23,762 nucleotides of DNA, from assembly GCA_934504065.1 (NCBI GenBank), contig CAKSVQ010000022.1:1-23762 (forward strand). Reading direction: 5' to 3'. The stretch comes from an uncultured Dysosmobacter sp. GTDB lineage: Bacteria; Bacillota; Clostridia; Oscillospirales; Oscillospiraceae. Under the pieces are notes generated by a model that worked only from the letters and a program-made list of their open reading frames with translations, searched no databases and was not told the origin of the DNA. The position numbers were made by a program, and so were the translations under genes. Numbering within the stretch: the first letter of the stretch is position 1; each line of letters opens with the position of its first letter. Shown here in pieces: positions 1-7,674 of this stretch.

Positions 1-1364
1 GCAGTGGTCTGCCCTTCTGCCACGCCCTCCGTGCTCTCGGCAAGGAAGAGGATCTTCACCGTCGCGAACATCAGCGCAAGGTCCTGCACGATGGACTGCC
101 GCGCGATGTACATCAGGTCCATTTCCAGCTTGTCGTAAGAGTCCGTGTTGTATTTTCCGTATACCTGGGCATAGCCCGTCAGTCCCGCCTTCACCTGCAG
201 GCGCAGGCGGAACTCCGGCATTTCCGCTTCGTATTCCGCGGCGATCTCCGGCCGCTCCGGCCGGGGACCCACGATGCTCATGTCCCCCCGCAGGATGTTC
301 AGCATCTGGGGCAGTTCATCCACGCGGCACTTGCGGATGATCCGTCCCACCCGGGTGACGCGGGGGTCCGCGTCGCCTGTGGAAAGGCGGGCCACGCCGT
401 CTTTTTCCGCGTCCACCCGCATGGAGCGGAATTTCAAAATCTCAAACTCCCGGCCATGCACCGTCAGCCGCCGCTGGCGGTAAAAGACCGGGCCGCCGTC
501 CTCTAGCCGGATGGCCAGCGCCGTGCAAAGCTGGATGGGGCTGGTGAGCACCAGCAGCGCCGCAGCGAAAAGAATATCCATGGCCCGCTTTGCCGTCCGG
601 TACCAGATGGTGGGGTTGGCCGCCTGCGTGTAAAGAAACGGGAGGTTGGCAAGGTGCACCCGGGTGGCCCCGCTGAGCAGCAAGTCGCCGATCTTGGGCC
701 GGATGTACACGGGAATGTCCCGCGCGATGCACTGCTTGAGCAGGCTGTTGCGGGCGGTGGACCGCAGGCCGCACAAAATGGCGGCCTCCGCTCCCTCCAG
801 CAGCTCCGGCACGGCCTCCGCGTCGCTGTGGATGCGAATTTCCTTTTCCACGCGGAATTTCCACGTCAATCCCTTTAAGCTCTGCACGGAGCGGTAGGCA
901 TCCTCGTTTTCATAGATGAGATAGGTGCGCATGGGGGGATACAGCCGATCCGTCAGCCGGATGGCGCCCCACGACCAGACCATTCCCAGCGCGATGTTGA
1001 TCCCCAGCAGCGCCAGAAGCGGCAGGGGGTTCACCAGACGATAGGAAAGCAGGCAGAGGATGCAGTAAAACACGGCATCCGTCAGCACGGCGGCGATGGT
1101 CAGGGAATAGGCCAGCTCGCCCCGACGGCTGACTGTGGTGCGGAAGCCGCCGTACAGCTGGGAAAACGCGGTGTAGATCACAAGATACAACGCGGTAATG
1201 GCCCAATAGCCCCAGAAATAAAAGGTGTAATTCGCCCGATAACGGTAATAGACCATCCAGCTGAGCAGAAACAGCCCCGCCTGCGACAGCACCAGCAGCC
1301 CCTTGGCCGCGTTTAAAATGCTGGCCCGGGCGCGGTATGGTTTTCTTTGGCTTTGTTCACTCAT
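1..1364 (-). CDS. Polyprenyl (undecaprenyl-phosphate) glycosylphosphotransferase, C-terminus cut by window edge
   Basis: Membrane sugar-phosphate transferase that would start a repeat unit of an exopolysaccharide or capsule by moving a sugar-1-phosphate from a nucleotide sugar to undecaprenyl phosphate. About 454 residues are visible and no stop is reached before base 1. The N-terminal ~135 residues hold several hydrophobic segments; residues ~140-240 form a soluble Rossmann-like part; another hydrophobic segment (near MDILFAAALLVLTSPIQ) opens the catalytic domain. Family motifs are all visible: KFRSMR, DELPQMLN, GPRPERP and KAGLTGYAQVYGKYNT. The end seen (FLAESTEGV) is close to the normal C-terminus of this family. 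The ATG at 1362-1364 has an AAGGAAGGAA ribosome site six bases upstream. It lies 33 bp after the O-antigen-ligase-like gene, so the two are probably one operon. The sugar used cannot be told from sequence. Confidence 0.93.
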   Translation of the reverse strand, partial: MSEQSQRKPYRARASILNAAKGLLVLSQAGLFLLSWMVYYRYRANYTFYFWGYWAITALYLVIYTAFSQLYGGFRTTVSRRGELAYSLTIAAVLTDAVFYCILCLLSYRLVNPLPLLALLGINIALGMVWSWGAIRLTDRLYPPMRTYLIYENEDAYRSVQSLKGLTWKFRVEKEIRIHSDAEAVPELLEGAEAAILCGLRSTARNSLLKQCIARDIPVYIRPKIGDLLLSGATRVHLANLPFLYTQAANPTIWYRTAKRAMDILFAAALLVLTSPIQLCTALAIRLEDGGPVFYRQRRLTVHGREFEILKFRSMRVDAEKDGVARLSTGDADPRVTRVGRIIRKCRVDELPQMLNILRGDMSIVGPRPERPEIAAEYEAEMPEFRLRLQVKAGLTGYAQVYGKYNTDSYDKLEMDLMYIARQSIVQDLALMFATVKILFLAESTEGVAEGQTT

Positions 1365-1397
1365 GGGGTCTTCCTTCCTTTGGGGTCCGCTTTGCTA

Positions 1398-3842
1398 TCA
1401 GTTGGCGGCGGCAAGCAGCGCATACCCGTCCTGCCCGGAGAGGCCCTGCTCTCTTGCCTGACGGCACTGGGCCAAAAACGCCTGATTCTCCTCGCTGAAG
1501 GCCACCGTTTCCAGCCGTCCTTCTTCGCCGTTCATGGCGTCCAACTCATCCGCGAGGGCGAATACGCCGTCCAAAAAGGCATTTAAGTTGTCCGCCCCCA
1601 TGGCGGGCAGCACCTCGGTGCGGTAAAAGTCCATTTGCAGATTCCAGCCGTCCGGGCTGCTGCGCACCTGATGCACGCCCTCCCGGGAACAGGCAAAGAG
1701 CTCGTCCCACTGGGCCTTCGGCAGGTAATAGTAGCGGGCAAGGCCGCTGCAATTTTCATAGGTCCCGCTTGCCCGCATGGACTTCACATACTTTTCCATG
1801 GCAGCGGTATACTTGGTGGAATCCAAGTCCACGGCGTTGGCCACGTAACTCAGCTCATAGCCCCAGCGGTCGAACACGTCCCGGTTCACACAACTCTCCA
1901 GCATGTCAAGATAGCTGTAAATACTGCTGGTGCTGTACTCCTGCCGTTCCACCGCGCGGTGGCTTTCCAGCAGGCCGCCGAACACCGCCAGATACAACCC
2001 GAACGCCACCGTCAGCGCCGCGCCCACGGCAGCGCGGGCCTCCTTTTTGGGCTGCGCCCAAAGGAGTACCGGAAGCACCGCCAACGCATAGGCAAAGCAC
2101 TGGAAGGCGCGGATGGAGAAGTTGATCTCCATCAGACTGTGACCGTTCATCAGCACCCACGCCGCCAGCAGCATGGGCGCAAGGGCCGCCTCCTCCCGTC
2201 TGCGCAGGGCCGAAACGCACAAATATCCCACGCCCAGCATCAGCGCAAGGAAGGCGGCAAGGCCCAGAATTCCCGTCTCGCACAGAACTTGCAGCACCTG
2301 ACAGTGGACATACCTGCTTTCATAGGCAAAGGGCTGCACCGAGCGGTAGAGATTTTCCGTGGCGCCAAGGCCATGGCCGATGATCGGGCTCTGGCAGAAG
2401 ATGGTCACGGCGTCCTTCATGTACTGGAGCCGGGCCCATGTGGAAAAGCTGCCGGAAAGGCTGTCCTGCAAACGCTCGGTGACAAAGGTGGGCAGCAGGG
2501 GGTAATTGAGCTTGAGAGATACGCCATTCGACAGGGTGAGGGAGCGGACCTCCGTTCCCTCCGGCCCCCGGAGGGCCACCATCACCGTGCCGTCCGCGGG
2601 CACGTCGAAGGAAACGCCGTCCGCGCTGCCGTCATAGAGGACCTCCCACTGGTTCATCAGGGCGCCTGTACGGTCCCGCCACAGCACCTGAATGCTGGCA
2701 ACCTCCGCGTCCCAGTCGCCGGAGAGGGTGTAGCTGCCCTGCTGCAAACTGACCGTGCGCTCGAAGCGCTCATACTGCCCGGAGATATGGCCCGGCCCGG
2801 TGACGGTGAGCGCCGCCGCAAGATACGCTGCGCACACCACGCCCACCGCGATGACCGTTCCCGCCGCCACGCGCCCATGGCGGGCGCACAGGGGCAGCAG
2901 ATAGCGCTCGGCCGCGCCTGTCAGGGCGAAGATCACGATGCCGGAGACCACCGTCAGCACCGTAGGCAGGAGATTGCCCGCCCGGATGCCCCCAATGGCG
3001 GGGATGGACAGCGCCACCACCGCCACGGCGGAAGCCGCCATGCGGAAAAACAGGGAAAGGCGCTGCCCCTTCCCCGCCGTGAGCAGCCAGAGCAGGCAGG
3101 CCGCCGCAAAAAACAGCATGGTGCCCCGGCTCATGGAGAGGAAGAACGCCTGCGCGTTCACGCCCAGCAGCAAACAGCCGAGAAGCTTTCCCCACCGCTT
3201 TTCCGTCTGCTGCCCGCTAAGGTGCAGCGAGACCAGCGTTCCCAACCCCAGAATGCAGCCGGAGACGTTGGCGTCGTTATAAATGCCGTTGATCCGGGTC
3301 AGGCTCTCGGTTTCCAGGATCGTGGTGAAGTCCGCGCCCAGCAGGTGGCTCAGGCCGTTGAACGCCGAAAACAGCGGCCCGGGCACGGCGGCGTCCACGC
3401 TGACAAGGCCGATCACGGCGCTGACGGCGGCGAAGCCCCACAAAAGCCCCGGCACATCCTCCCGGTCATACCGGGCCAGTAAGATCACCGCCAGCGACGC
3501 GGCGGCCAGAAAGCGGTAATACTCTGAAACAGCCGTGGTATCAAAAGGGGAATAGATGGCGGCGGCCCCTTCCAGCACCATGAATGCCAGAAGACCCACC
3601 ACCGGAAGGCACAGCCGGGCGCGAAAGCGGGCAATGGGCCGCTTCCCAATCAGGCTCACAAAGGCCAGTACGCAGAGCACCATGCTCATGCGCCCGGTCT
3701 GCACCGTCATGGCAAGAAACAGCAGCAGCGCGAAAACGACGGCCTTCACCGCCGAACGCTTCTCATTTCCCTGCAAGACGGGTATTTTTTCAGGTTCCAT
3801 CTGCGGTTTTTCCTCCATAGGCTTTGTAGGTCTTTGCTTCAT
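1398..3842 (-). CDS. O-antigen ligase / Wzy-type polysaccharide polymerase family membrane protein
   Basis: A polytopic membrane protein of 814 residues with the O-antigen ligase (Wzy_C) signature: QSPIIGHGLGATENLY near residue 485, then an H (YVHCQVLQVL) near 511 and GILGLAAFLAL. Such proteins polymerise or ligate lipid-linked glycans on the outer face of the membrane. It is much longer than the usual 400-450 residues: residues ~350-450 form an extracytoplasmic beta-rich insert between membrane segments, and ~190 soluble residues follow the last membrane helix. I start it at the ATG at 3840-3842 because GGAGG lies five bases upstream; an in-frame ATG at 3863 has no good ribosome site. It follows the helicase by 50 bp and precedes the sugar transferase by 33 bp on the same strand. 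Polymerase and ligase roles cannot be separated by sequence alone. Confidence 0.85.
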   Translation of the reverse strand: MKQRPTKPMEEKPQMEPEKIPVLQGNEKRSAVKAVVFALLLFLAMTVQTGRMSMVLCVLAFVSLIGKRPIARFRARLCLPVVGLLAFMVLEGAAAIYSPFDTTAVSEYYRFLAAASLAVILLARYDREDVPGLLWGFAAVSAVIGLVSVDAAVPGPLFSAFNGLSHLLGADFTTILETESLTRINGIYNDANVSGCILGLGTLVSLHLSGQQTEKRWGKLLGCLLLGVNAQAFFLSMSRGTMLFFAAACLLWLLTAGKGQRLSLFFRMAASAVAVVALSIPAIGGIRAGNLLPTVLTVVSGIVIFALTGAAERYLLPLCARHGRVAAGTVIAVGVVCAAYLAAALTVTGPGHISGQYERFERTVSLQQGSYTLSGDWDAEVASIQVLWRDRTGALMNQWEVLYDGSADGVSFDVPADGTVMVALRGPEGTEVRSLTLSNGVSLKLNYPLLPTFVTERLQDSLSGSFSTWARLQYMKDAVTIFCQSPIIGHGLGATENLYRSVQPFAYESRYVHCQVLQVLCETGILGLAAFLALMLGVGYLCVSALRRREEAALAPMLLAAWVLMNGHSLMEINFSIRAFQCFAYALAVLPVLLWAQPKKEARAAVGAALTVAFGLYLAVFGGLLESHRAVERQEYSTSSIYSYLDMLESCVNRDVFDRWGYELSYVANAVDLDSTKYTAAMEKYVKSMRASGTYENCSGLARYYYLPKAQWDELFACSREGVHQVRSSPDGWNLQMDFYRTEVLPAMGADNLNAFLDGVFALADELDAMNGEEGRLETVAFSEENQAFLAQCRQAREQGLSGQDGYALLAAAN

Positions 3843-3892
3843 AGGTTCCTCCGGCAGCGCCATTAGGGCGCTGTTTTTTCACATCGAATTTG

Positions 3893-6463
3893 TCAGTCCG
3901 AAAGCCACGTGGGCACGGAGAGATGCTGGCTTTTGCCGCCCTCCCGTCTGCTCTCCGCTCCGCCGGACGCTTTTTCTTCCCGGGTGATGCCCAGCCGCGC
4001 CAGCTTTTCCGTCTGTGCCGCGGAGAGCTTGCCGCCCTTCAGCGCGGTGAGCTGCCGCTGGAGCCAGGTGTCCAGCCGCTTTCCGTTGGACGCTTTGTAT
4101 CCGCTGGGCAGGCGCAGGCCGCCGTGCTGCTGGAAATAGGCCAGCACCTCGGCATACTGGGCGTTCCACGCTTCGCTCTGCTGGCCCTGCCAGTCCATGC
4201 CCAGCTGCTCCAGCCGTTGGATCTGGGCGGGCGTGAGGTGCTTTCCCTTCCGCTTGCCCCGGTAGATCTGCCGCTGCTCATCCAGCCACTTGCCAAGCCA
4301 GATGCCGTTTTCCACGTATCCCACGGGAATTTGCAAACCCCCGTGCCGCTGGACGTAGGCTTGCGCCATCTGAAAGCGCACCTCCCACGCATCGCTCTTT
4401 TCCCAGACCATCCCCAGCGCCGTCAGCCGGGCACGCTGGTCCTCGGTAAGGGTCTGCTTTTCCCGCTGGTAGAGGAGCCAGCGCCCCAGCGCGTAGCCCT
4501 CCGGCGTTTTGTAAGTGGGCGGCACGTTCAAGTCCCCATGGGATGCCCGGTAAGCCGCGGCGGCTTCATAGCCCCGCTCCCACCGGGAGGCTGTCCGGCG
4601 CAGCCACACCATGCCGAGCCCGTCCAGTGATCGGACCTGCTCTTCGGAAAGGCCCTCCACCCTGCCGCCTGCTTCCCGGGTGCGGCGCAGCTGGTCCAGC
4701 CACGCCCCCAGGTGCACACCGTCCTCGGTGACGTACTCCGGCGGAACGTCCAGATCGCCATGGGCGGCCCGATAGCCCTCGCAGGCGGCGTAATACTTTC
4801 GCCACAGCTTGTCCGACACCGTCCAGACCATCCCGATGGCGTTCAGCGCCTGCACGCGCTCTTCCCGCAGGGGTTTTCTTCCCTCCGTGCTCTGCCGCAC
4901 CCGCAGGTTGGAAAGCCAGCTGCCAAGGTGCACCCCGTCCTCCGTCACATAGCGGACGGGGACGTTCAGGTGGCCGTTTTCTTCAAAATAGCGCTTTGCC
5001 GCGGCGTACTGCCTTTCCCACGCCAGCTCCCGCTGGTTTTCCCAGCGCATGCCGATGGCATCCAGCCGCTCCACCTGCTCCGCTCGCAGGCCCTCCGGCT
5101 CCTTGCGGCAGTTCCGCTGGGCGGCGATCCACTGGCCCAGCGAATAGCCCTCTTCCGTTTTGTACCAGTGGGGCACCTCCAGATCGCCGTGGGCGGCGTA
5201 ATAGGCCGCCGCCTGCTCATACATCAGCTCCCATGAGGCGGCAAGCACCCGGTCCAGCTGCCCGAACAGCGCCCGGCAGTCCTTCACCTCGTCCACGATC
5301 TCAAAGCGCTGCTGCCGGATGTCCGAGGCCATGCCCTGTGCGCGCAAATGCGCGGCAGCCTGATCCATCTCCTCTTCCACCGTGCCGATGCTGTTGAGGT
5401 TTTCAATGTTCAGCACCACGTCAAAAATGACCGGGTGCTCCTTGCCGTTTGCGGTAAGGGCCCTGCCGATCTGCTGCTTATAGATGATGGGCGAGACCGT
5501 GGGCCGCAGCAGGATCACACCGCTGACGCCGTCCACGTGCACCCCCTCGTTGAGCATATCGATGCAGTAGAGCAGCTTTAAGCTGGGGCTTTCATCGGCC
5601 TTGAACGCCGCAAAGGCCGCGTCTGTGCCCGGATCGTCGGAATAGGCCGTGTAAAGATGCAGCGAAGCGTTGACCCCGCCAAACCACTCCGCCGCTTTTT
5701 CCTGCATCCTGCGCATATGCTCCGCGTTTGCGCAGAAGACGATATACTTTCCGCCGGGGTCCTCCATGTGCCGCGCAAAGACCTGCGGCATCGCGTCCGC
5801 CCGGTCCAGCGCGCGGCGCAGGGCGTTGATGGTCCCCTGCGCCCGGGCGCGCACCACCCTGCTGCCCGTCCAGCGGAGCTTTCGCGCATAACGCTGAAAA
5901 TCCTCTTCATAGCTGTAAACCGACAGCACATATTTCGGCGTGCGGAGAATGCCCCGGACGATGGCTTCCCCCAGCGTCATTTCCGAGGCGATGCAGCCGC
6001 CGAAAAGCTCCTCGGCCATGTCCCGGCGGTTGTCCAGATACCGGATATTGGTCGCCGAAAGGCCCAATACCTGCGCGTGGGGATGCCCGTCCAGCAGCCG
6101 CCGGACGCCGCGCCCCCACAGCTCCGCTCCACAGCGGTGGAACTCATCCAACACCACATAGTCCGCCCGCAGGGCGTCTATGTCCGCTTCCTCCATCCGC
6201 ATGAGTCTGGTATAGGTCAAAAATGTGACGTTCCCCGGCGCGTCGGCCCCGGAGGCCGTCAGATTTTCCACCTGTGTTTTATAAATGTATTCCGAAGGGG
6301 ACAGCCAGCAGACGGATGCCGCCGGGTGCTCCTCGCACAGTTTAAAGGCGATAAAGGATTTCCCTGTCCCCGTGGGGTGGATCACCGCTGCCCGTCCGGT
6401 TTTCTCCAGCAGCGCGGCAGCGGCCTGATAAGCCCGCTCATTATGCGGAAACAGTGCGATCAT
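3893..6463 (-). CDS. DEAD/DEAH-type SF2 helicase with six helicase-associated (HA) repeats
   Basis: An 856-residue ATP-dependent nucleic-acid helicase of superfamily 2. Walker A is HPTGTGKS (29-36), motif II is DEFH (~104), motif III is SAT (~134), and motif VI is QQIGRAL (~330), preceded by LYCIDMLNEGVHVDGV. From ~408 to ~826 come six tandem repeats of about 70 residues. Each has the pattern W-x3-Y-A-x2-Y-x3-HG-x-L-x-VP-x2-Y-x-T-x2-G-x2-LG-x-WL, then a short helix ending in LGMVW; these are helicase-associated domains, probably small DNA-binding modules. The start at 6461-6463 is chosen because GGGGGAGG lies eight bases upstream; an in-frame ATG at 6508 lacks one. The substrate is unknown. 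It lies upstream of the polysaccharide genes on the same strand, but a shared function is not evident; a mobile-element or defence origin is possible. Confidence 0.88.
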   Translation of the reverse strand: MIALFPHNERAYQAAAALLEKTGRAAVIHPTGTGKSFIAFKLCEEHPAASVCWLSPSEYIYKTQVENLTASGADAPGNVTFLTYTRLMRMEEADIDALRADYVVLDEFHRCGAELWGRGVRRLLDGHPHAQVLGLSATNIRYLDNRRDMAEELFGGCIASEMTLGEAIVRGILRTPKYVLSVYSYEEDFQRYARKLRWTGSRVVRARAQGTINALRRALDRADAMPQVFARHMEDPGGKYIVFCANAEHMRRMQEKAAEWFGGVNASLHLYTAYSDDPGTDAAFAAFKADESPSLKLLYCIDMLNEGVHVDGVSGVILLRPTVSPIIYKQQIGRALTANGKEHPVIFDVVLNIENLNSIGTVEEEMDQAAAHLRAQGMASDIRQQRFEIVDEVKDCRALFGQLDRVLAASWELMYEQAAAYYAAHGDLEVPHWYKTEEGYSLGQWIAAQRNCRKEPEGLRAEQVERLDAIGMRWENQRELAWERQYAAAKRYFEENGHLNVPVRYVTEDGVHLGSWLSNLRVRQSTEGRKPLREERVQALNAIGMVWTVSDKLWRKYYAACEGYRAAHGDLDVPPEYVTEDGVHLGAWLDQLRRTREAGGRVEGLSEEQVRSLDGLGMVWLRRTASRWERGYEAAAAYRASHGDLNVPPTYKTPEGYALGRWLLYQREKQTLTEDQRARLTALGMVWEKSDAWEVRFQMAQAYVQRHGGLQIPVGYVENGIWLGKWLDEQRQIYRGKRKGKHLTPAQIQRLEQLGMDWQGQQSEAWNAQYAEVLAYFQQHGGLRLPSGYKASNGKRLDTWLQRQLTALKGGKLSAAQTEKLARLGITREEKASGGAESRREGGKSQHLSVPTWLSD

Positions 6464-6517
6464 CTGCTGCGCCTCCCCCGTTGTGCGCGCCGACGGCTGA
6501 GGAAACAAAGAGGTATC

Positions 6518-6557
6518 GTTCTTTTCCTCTGGAAAAGAACGCAGCGCCGGCGCTGCG
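6518..6557. promoter_or_regulatory. Two abutting perfect inverted repeats in the helicase leader
   Basis: Bases 6518-6527 (GTTCTTTTCC) pair with 6531-6540 across a 3-nt loop. Directly next to them, 6540-6557 (CGCAGCGCCGGCGCTGCG) is an 18-bp perfect palindrome. Read on the minus strand, the GC hairpin is followed by TTCTTTTCC, which resembles a terminator or attenuator ahead of the helicase gene. Function is inferred only. Confidence 0.45.
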
Positions 6558-6727
6558 AAATTGATATGATATGCCGCAAAAGGGCAGAATCCATGCGTAC
6601 TGGTATCTTACATCAATTTTCAGACCGATTCAACCCATTCCGGCCTTTTTCCGGTTTTTTTATTTTTCGTTCATATCTTTGCGCTGTGGGGTATAATCGG
6701 GACCGCCGAACAAGGGGGGCTGCCGCG

Positions 6728-6790
6728 ATGGGCGGGGCCGCGCAGCGGCAGCTTTTTGGACTGCGCGGCAGACAAAAAGCAAGGCATTAA
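6728..6790 (+). CDS. Possible 20-residue leader peptide or small protein
   Basis: A 21-codon frame (starting MGGAAQRQLFGLRGRQ) has a strong AAGGGGGG ribosome site (6712-6719) eight bases upstream, and a TATAAT-like element at 6692-6697. An 8-bp inverted repeat (GCTGCCGC at 6719-6726, GCGGCAGC at 6745-6752) could hide its start. It is basic (five Arg/Lys) and has no recognised family. It lies ~120 bp upstream of the HTH gene, so a leader peptide or chance reading frame are both possible. No evidence of translation beyond the ribosome site. Confidence 0.25.
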   Translation: MGGAAQRQLFGLRGRQKARH

Positions 6791-6819
6791 TCAGGCTGTT
6801 GATCAGTCCATGCAGACTT

Positions 6820-6896
6820 TTCGACAGCCTGCCATGAAGTGCACCTCATGGCGGCAGCGCCGCAAACCCGGTACAATTCCCCCGAATTCTGTCGAA
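6820..6896. promoter_or_regulatory. Pair of Spo0A-box heptamers upstream of the HTH/Spo0A_C genes
   Basis: TTCGACA at 6820-6826 is the reverse complement of the Spo0A box core TGTCGAA, and TGTCGAA itself lies at 6890-6896, just before the ribosome site of the HTH gene. The first site extends to TGTCGAAAA on the minus strand, closer to the full box. A TACAAT hexamer at 6872-6877 could be a -10 element between them, without a clear -35. Autoregulation or Spo0A control is inferred from position. Confidence 0.45.
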
Positions 6897-6911
6897 ATGG
6901 GGGAGAATGTG

Positions 6912-7181
6912 TTGCGGGATCATGACAAACACCTTTTACAGGAATTTCTTTCCGAACAGATCGGTCAATTTCGCGCCGCGCACCACTACACGCAAGAACA
7001 GATGGCCGAGCGGCTGCGCGTCTCTCCCCGCTCCTATATCGATCTGGAGCACAACAAGTTCGGCTGCTCCGCGCTGACGCTGATCTCGTTTCTCCTGCTG
7101 CTGGACGGCGAGCAGGTGCTCTCTCTACTGGCGGCGGTGCGGCGGCTGCTGAAAAAAGGCGACCAGCATGACGCGGCCTGA
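6912..7181 (+). CDS. Small XRE-type helix-turn-helix DNA-binding protein
   Basis: An 89-residue protein made almost wholly of one Cro/C1-type helix-turn-helix. The core is YTQEQMAERLRVSPRSYIDLE, where TQEQMAERL is helix 2 and SPRSYIDLE the recognition helix; then ALTLISFLLLLDG and a C-terminal helix follow. I start it at TTG 6912-6914 because GGGGGAG (6899-6905) is six bases upstream; GTG 6909 and ATG 6897 are in frame but poorly spaced or without a ribosome site. Its 3' end overlaps the next gene by 14 bases, so the two are translationally coupled and probably work together. It could regulate sporulation, replication or its own operon; no target is known. Confidence 0.72.
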   Translation: MRDHDKHLLQEFLSEQIGQFRAAHHYTQEQMAERLRVSPRSYIDLEHNKFGCSALTLISFLLLLDGEQVLSLLAAVRRLLKKGDQHDAA

Positions 7182-7518
7182 AACGGTGCCGCGGGTGCGG
7201 ATCTACGACCTTTTATATCGGCTGGGGCTGCGGGCTGTCTCCACGGATTTTTTCTACACGGCCCATGCCGTATCTCTGGCTTTGGAGCGCGCTTCCCTGC
7301 TGTTCGGCGAGCAGCGGCTTTATCAGGAGGTGGCCGCGCTGTACCGCTCCACGCCCCAGCGGGTGCGCGGCGGCATCGGGCGGTGCGCTGCCGCCGTCTG
7401 GGTGCGCCGCCGGGGGATGCTTTGCCTCATCGCCCGCAGGAAGCTCACCCAATGCCCCTCTCCGGTGCAGTTTCTCACCATCCTTGCCGCCTATCTTACG
7501 GAGGATTATGCCGCCTAG
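7168..7518 (+). CDS. Orphan Spo0A C-terminal (DNA-binding) domain protein
   Basis: A 116-residue protein that matches, over nearly its whole length, the C-terminal effector domain of the sporulation regulator Spo0A. Aligned features are the N-terminal helix (IYDLLYRLGLRAVSTDFFY), the helix-turn-helix ending in STPQRVRGGIGRCAAAVW (compare TTPSRVERAIRHAIEVAW in Bacillus Spo0A, from memory), and the end helix PSPVQFLTILAAYLTEDY. There is no receiver domain and no phospho-accepting aspartate, so activity cannot be controlled by the usual phosphorelay in cis. It overlaps the upstream HTH gene, and two Spo0A-box cores lie upstream of that gene. It may compete with Spo0A at its sites or act as an independent regulator. 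A strong terminator follows at 7601-7650. Confidence 0.8.
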   Translation: MTRPETVPRVRIYDLLYRLGLRAVSTDFFYTAHAVSLALERASLLFGEQRLYQEVAALYRSTPQRVRGGIGRCAAAVWVRRRGMLCLIARRKLTQCPSPVQFLTILAAYLTEDYAA

Positions 7519-7600
7519 GGCGCGGGAAAACCGGGCAGGAAACGCCCATTGTGAGAAGGTTTCGGCGCAGATATATCCATAATAGGCGTATTGCTGATAA

Positions 7601-7650
7601 AAAATGCCCCCGTGCGCTCCGGTGAAAATTGGAGCGCACGGGGGCATTTT
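7601..7650. terminator. Strong bidirectional terminator between convergent genes
   Basis: A perfect 20-bp stem (7601-7620 with 7631-7650) and a 10-base loop. Stem core is GCCCCCGTGCGCTCC. On the minus strand it is followed by six T, serving the DnaD-domain gene 25 bp upstream; on the plus strand by TTTTC, serving the HTH/Spo0A_C pair. Confidence 0.93.
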
Positions 7651-7674
7651 CTGTCAGGCGGAAGCCTGCCGGGA

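Larger units (their letters stand above)
6464..6911. other. 448-bp divergent intergenic region between helicase and HTH gene
   Basis: This region holds the helicase leader hairpins (6518-6557), a T-rich stretch (6645-6670), a possible TATAAT at 6692-6697, a possible 20-codon reading frame (6728-6790), two further hairpins (6793-6830 and 6831-6852), and two Spo0A-box heptamers (6820-6826 and 6890-6896). No larger gene is seen. Confidence 0.6.

Noticed and set aside
1635..3482. 615-residue plus-strand frame
   Set aside because: Shadow of the O-antigen-ligase-like gene on the other strand; composition (many His, Gln, Gly) is typical of antisense frames in GC-rich DNA.
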